This document shows positions 5,239 through 6,235 of a DNA stretch of 6,235 nt, piece by piece (position 1 is the stretch's first letter; every line of letters begins with the position of its first letter). A model generated the notes under the pieces. The model worked only from the letters and a program-made list of their open reading frames with translations, did no database searches and had not been told where the DNA came from. A program made the translations under genes and the position numbers. This DNA is from CAYPIE01 sp964410665. Lineage in GTDB: Bacteria > Planctomycetota > Planctomycetia > Gemmatales > Gemmataceae. The stretch is taken from NCBI GenBank assembly GCA_964410665.1, contig CAYPIE010000178.1:1-6235 (forward strand). The letters run 5' to 3'.

Positions 5239-5577
5239 ATGAAAGCCTATCGTGACGACCTCCGCCAGCGGATCTACCAGGCCCGCCGCGACGGTCAGCC
5301 CACCTCCGAGGTCGCCCGCCGCTTCGACGTCTCCCCGGCGTTCGTCCGCCGGCTGATGCAGCACGACCGCGAACGCGGCAGCATCGCCGCCCGGCCCCGG
5401 GGCGCCCCGCCGCCGCTGAAGCTGGCCGGCTACGAGGACCAACTCCGGGCGGTCGTTGCCTCGAAACCCGGCATCACCCCGGAACAACTCCGCGACGGTC
5501 TCGGCCTGCCCGTCAGCGTCGTCACCGTTTGGCGCATGCTCCGACGCCTCGGGCTGACGCGAAAAAAAAGTCGCTGA
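5239..5577 (+). CDS. IS630 transposase, upstream frame (orfA, DNA-binding part)
   Basis: This 112-residue product forms the N-terminal, DNA-binding part of the transposase. Residues about 1-55 (MKAYRDDLRQRIYQARRDGQ, then SEVARRFDVSPAFVRRLM) form a helix-turn-helix. A second HTH-like part follows after a PRGAPPPLK linker (YEDQLRAVVAS, GITPEQLRDGL, SVVTVWRMLRRLGL), as in the paired-like N-termini of IS630/Tc1 transposases. It ends TRKKSR just after a run of eight A. I chose the ATG at 5239 because translation from there begins with the conserved helix; an in-frame TTG at 5200 would start inside the terminal repeat. Alone it lacks the catalytic domain and could act as a repressor, which is an inference from other frameshifting ISs. 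Confidence 0.88.
   Translation: MKAYRDDLRQRIYQARRDGQPTSEVARRFDVSPAFVRRLMQHDRERGSIAARPRGAPPPLKLAGYEDQLRAVVASKPGITPEQLRDGLGLPVSVVTVWRMLRRLGLTRKKSR
5562..5569 (+). other. A8 slippery site for -1 frameshifting between orfA and orfB
   Basis: The orfA codons are CGA AAA AAA AGT, so the ribosome reads A AAA AAA in zero frame and can re-pair after slipping back one base, continuing as AAG TCG CTG in the orfB frame. The zero-frame stop TGA follows at 5575-5577. The same run could also work by transcriptional slippage. The fused product would be 110 residues of orfA plus 199 of orfB, 309 in all. No strong downstream stem was evident by eye. Confidence 0.8.
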
Positions 5578-6167
5578 GGGCCGCTGAGCAAGACCGCCCC
5601 GATGTGGCCATGCAACGGCACGAGTTGAAGCCGTTGTTGGCCGGCGATCCGCTGGTGTTCGTCGACGAGACGGCGGCCCGCACCGACCTGACCACCACCC
5701 ACGGCGATGCCCCTAGGGGGCAACGCCTCTTCGACGCGGTCCCGGCGGGGTGGTACCGGCAGTGGACCTTCGTCGGCGGGCTGACCGCCCAGGGAGTGAT
5801 CGCCCCGTGGGCGTTGGACGGGCCGATGAACGGCGACTGGTTCCTCGCCTGGGTCGAGCAGAAGTGGGTGCCGTCGCTGCCGGCCGGGGCGGTGGTAGTG
5901 CTGGACAACCTGAACGCTCACAAGGTCAACGGGGTGCGGGAGGCGATCGAGGGAGCGGGAGCCTCGCTAGTGGATCTGCCGCCGTACAGCCCGGATTGGA
6001 ATCCCATTGAGCGGCTGTTCAGTCACCTCAAGCGTCAGCTGCGAAAGATCGGAGCGCGGACCGTGAATGGGGTGTTGGACGCACTGCGGCAGGTCGTCGG
6101 CGGGTTTACGCCCGCGGAGTGTGCCAACTACATCCGCGGCTACGGCTATCAGATAAACGCTACATAA
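5568..6167 (+). CDS. IS630 transposase, downstream frame (orfB, DDE catalytic part)
   Basis: This is the catalytic half of the transposase, expected to be made as a -1 fusion to orfA. The DDE triad is D in VFVDETAARTD (5664-5666), D in VVVLDNLNAHK (5904-5906) and E in YSPDWNPIERLFSHLK (6009-6011). There are 34 residues between the second D and the E (DD34E), as expected in IS630. In the fusion these are residues 143, 223 and 258. The conserved GWYRQWTFVGGL and WNPIE blocks are present and no stop interrupts them. There is no good independent start: an ATG upstream in this frame (5529 region) lies inside orfA and would give a meaningless N-terminus. The frame is therefore listed from the slip site. 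Its TAA stop (6165-6167) lies within the right terminal repeat. Confidence 0.9.
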   Translation, partial: KSLRAAEQDRPDVAMQRHELKPLLAGDPLVFVDETAARTDLTTTHGDAPRGQRLFDAVPAGWYRQWTFVGGLTAQGVIAPWALDGPMNGDWFLAWVEQKWVPSLPAGAVVVLDNLNAHKVNGVREAIEGAGASLVDLPPYSPDWNPIERLFSHLKRQLRKIGARTVNGVLDALRQVVGGFTPAECANYIRGYGYQINAT

Positions 6168-6182
6168 TAGTGAGGTATGCTC
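6155..6182 (-). repeat. Right terminal inverted repeat of the IS630 element
   Basis: AAACGCTACA (6155-6164) and GCTC (6179-6182) are exact reverse complements of the two left-end blocks, with the same 14-base spacing. The inner block overlaps the last codons of the transposase. Confidence 0.88.
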
Positions 6183-6184
6183 TA
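6183..6184. other. Right TA target duplication of the IS630 element
   Basis: TA follows the right end GCTC and matches the TA at 5172-5173. The 51 bases after it to the window end show no gene or terminator; they should be the original downstream flank of the sulfatase. Confidence 0.85.
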
Positions 6185-6235
6185 GTACTACAGTTGTATT
6201 TAGTCAATCTGGGGGTCGATCCTCTCGTCTCCGGT

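Larger units (their letters stand above)
5174..6182 (+). mobile_element. Complete IS630-family insertion sequence (1009 bp)
   Basis: The element is bounded by GAGC...GCTC ends and flanked on both sides by TA, the duplicated dinucleotide of IS630/Tc1-mariner-type transposition. It holds two overlapping frames that together encode an HTH plus DDE transposase. Both ends, both frames and all three catalytic residues are intact, so it may be active. Removing the element and one TA gives the empty site GTGACACTAGTACTAC. It lies five bases past the sulfatase stop codon and is transcribed in the same direction. Confidence 0.92.

Noticed and set aside
5529..5567. ATG at 5529 as an independent start for orfB
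   Set aside because: It has no ribosome binding site and its first 13 residues are an out-of-frame reading of conserved orfA sequence. Frameshift fusion explains the arrangement better.
1..6235. CRISPR array, tRNA or rRNA gene
   Set aside because: No regularly spaced direct repeats, no tRNA-like cloverleaf ends and no rRNA-like conserved blocks were seen on either strand.

Overview
The window looks like an accessory, mobile-element-rich stretch of a high-GC bacterial chromosome. The best guess for the host is a planctomycete (Gemmata-like). This is inferred from the co-occurrence of a secreted formylglycine sulfatase, an IS200-like/RAYT transposase remnant ending in the PRGRPRK tail common there, an IS630 element with split ORFs, and GC-rich codon use. 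No rRNA or marker gene is present to prove it.

Layout. (1) 1-1413 is the 3' part of a group II intron. It contains a reverse transcriptase/maturase/HNH endonuclease ORF cut by the left edge, followed almost at once by ribozyme domain V (1329-1362) and domain VI with a bulged branch-point A (1407); the predicted intron end is 1413. (2) 1414-1708 is the 3' exon side, with no gene I can support. (3) 1709-2319 is a two-gene type II toxin-antitoxin operon, a Phd/YefM-type antitoxin and a VapC-like PIN toxin, joined by a 4-base stop/start overlap. (4) 2320-3527 is a gene graveyard. It holds, on the minus strand, the apparent C-terminus of a subtilase-like protein broken by an in-frame TGA (about 2397-2669) and the C-terminal third of a REP-associated (IS200-like) transposase (about 3013-3282). 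It also has a perfect 11-bp-arm palindrome (2875-2899) and a 2 x 21 bp tandem repeat (3321-3362). (5) 3528-5168 is an intact secreted arylsulfatase with all expected active-site residues. (6) 5174-6182 is a complete IS630-family element, 1009 bp between TA dinucleotides. It has two-block terminal inverted repeats and two ORFs linked by an A8 slippery run that would give a DD34E transposase of about 309 aa. It sits only 5 bp past the sulfatase stop codon.

How the parts relate. The intron, IS630 element and RAYT remnant are independent mobile elements that have accumulated here. The toxin-antitoxin pair is a typical passenger of such regions. The sulfatase is the only metabolic gene: it should be exported, hydrolyse sulfate esters, and need a formylglycine-generating enzyme encoded elsewhere. 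I do not see a convincing new defence or multi-gene system. The most notable points are the sharply defined intron 3' end, the frameshifting IS with its bipartite ends and reconstructable empty site, and the decayed subtilase C-terminus, which is easily missed because its open frames are short.
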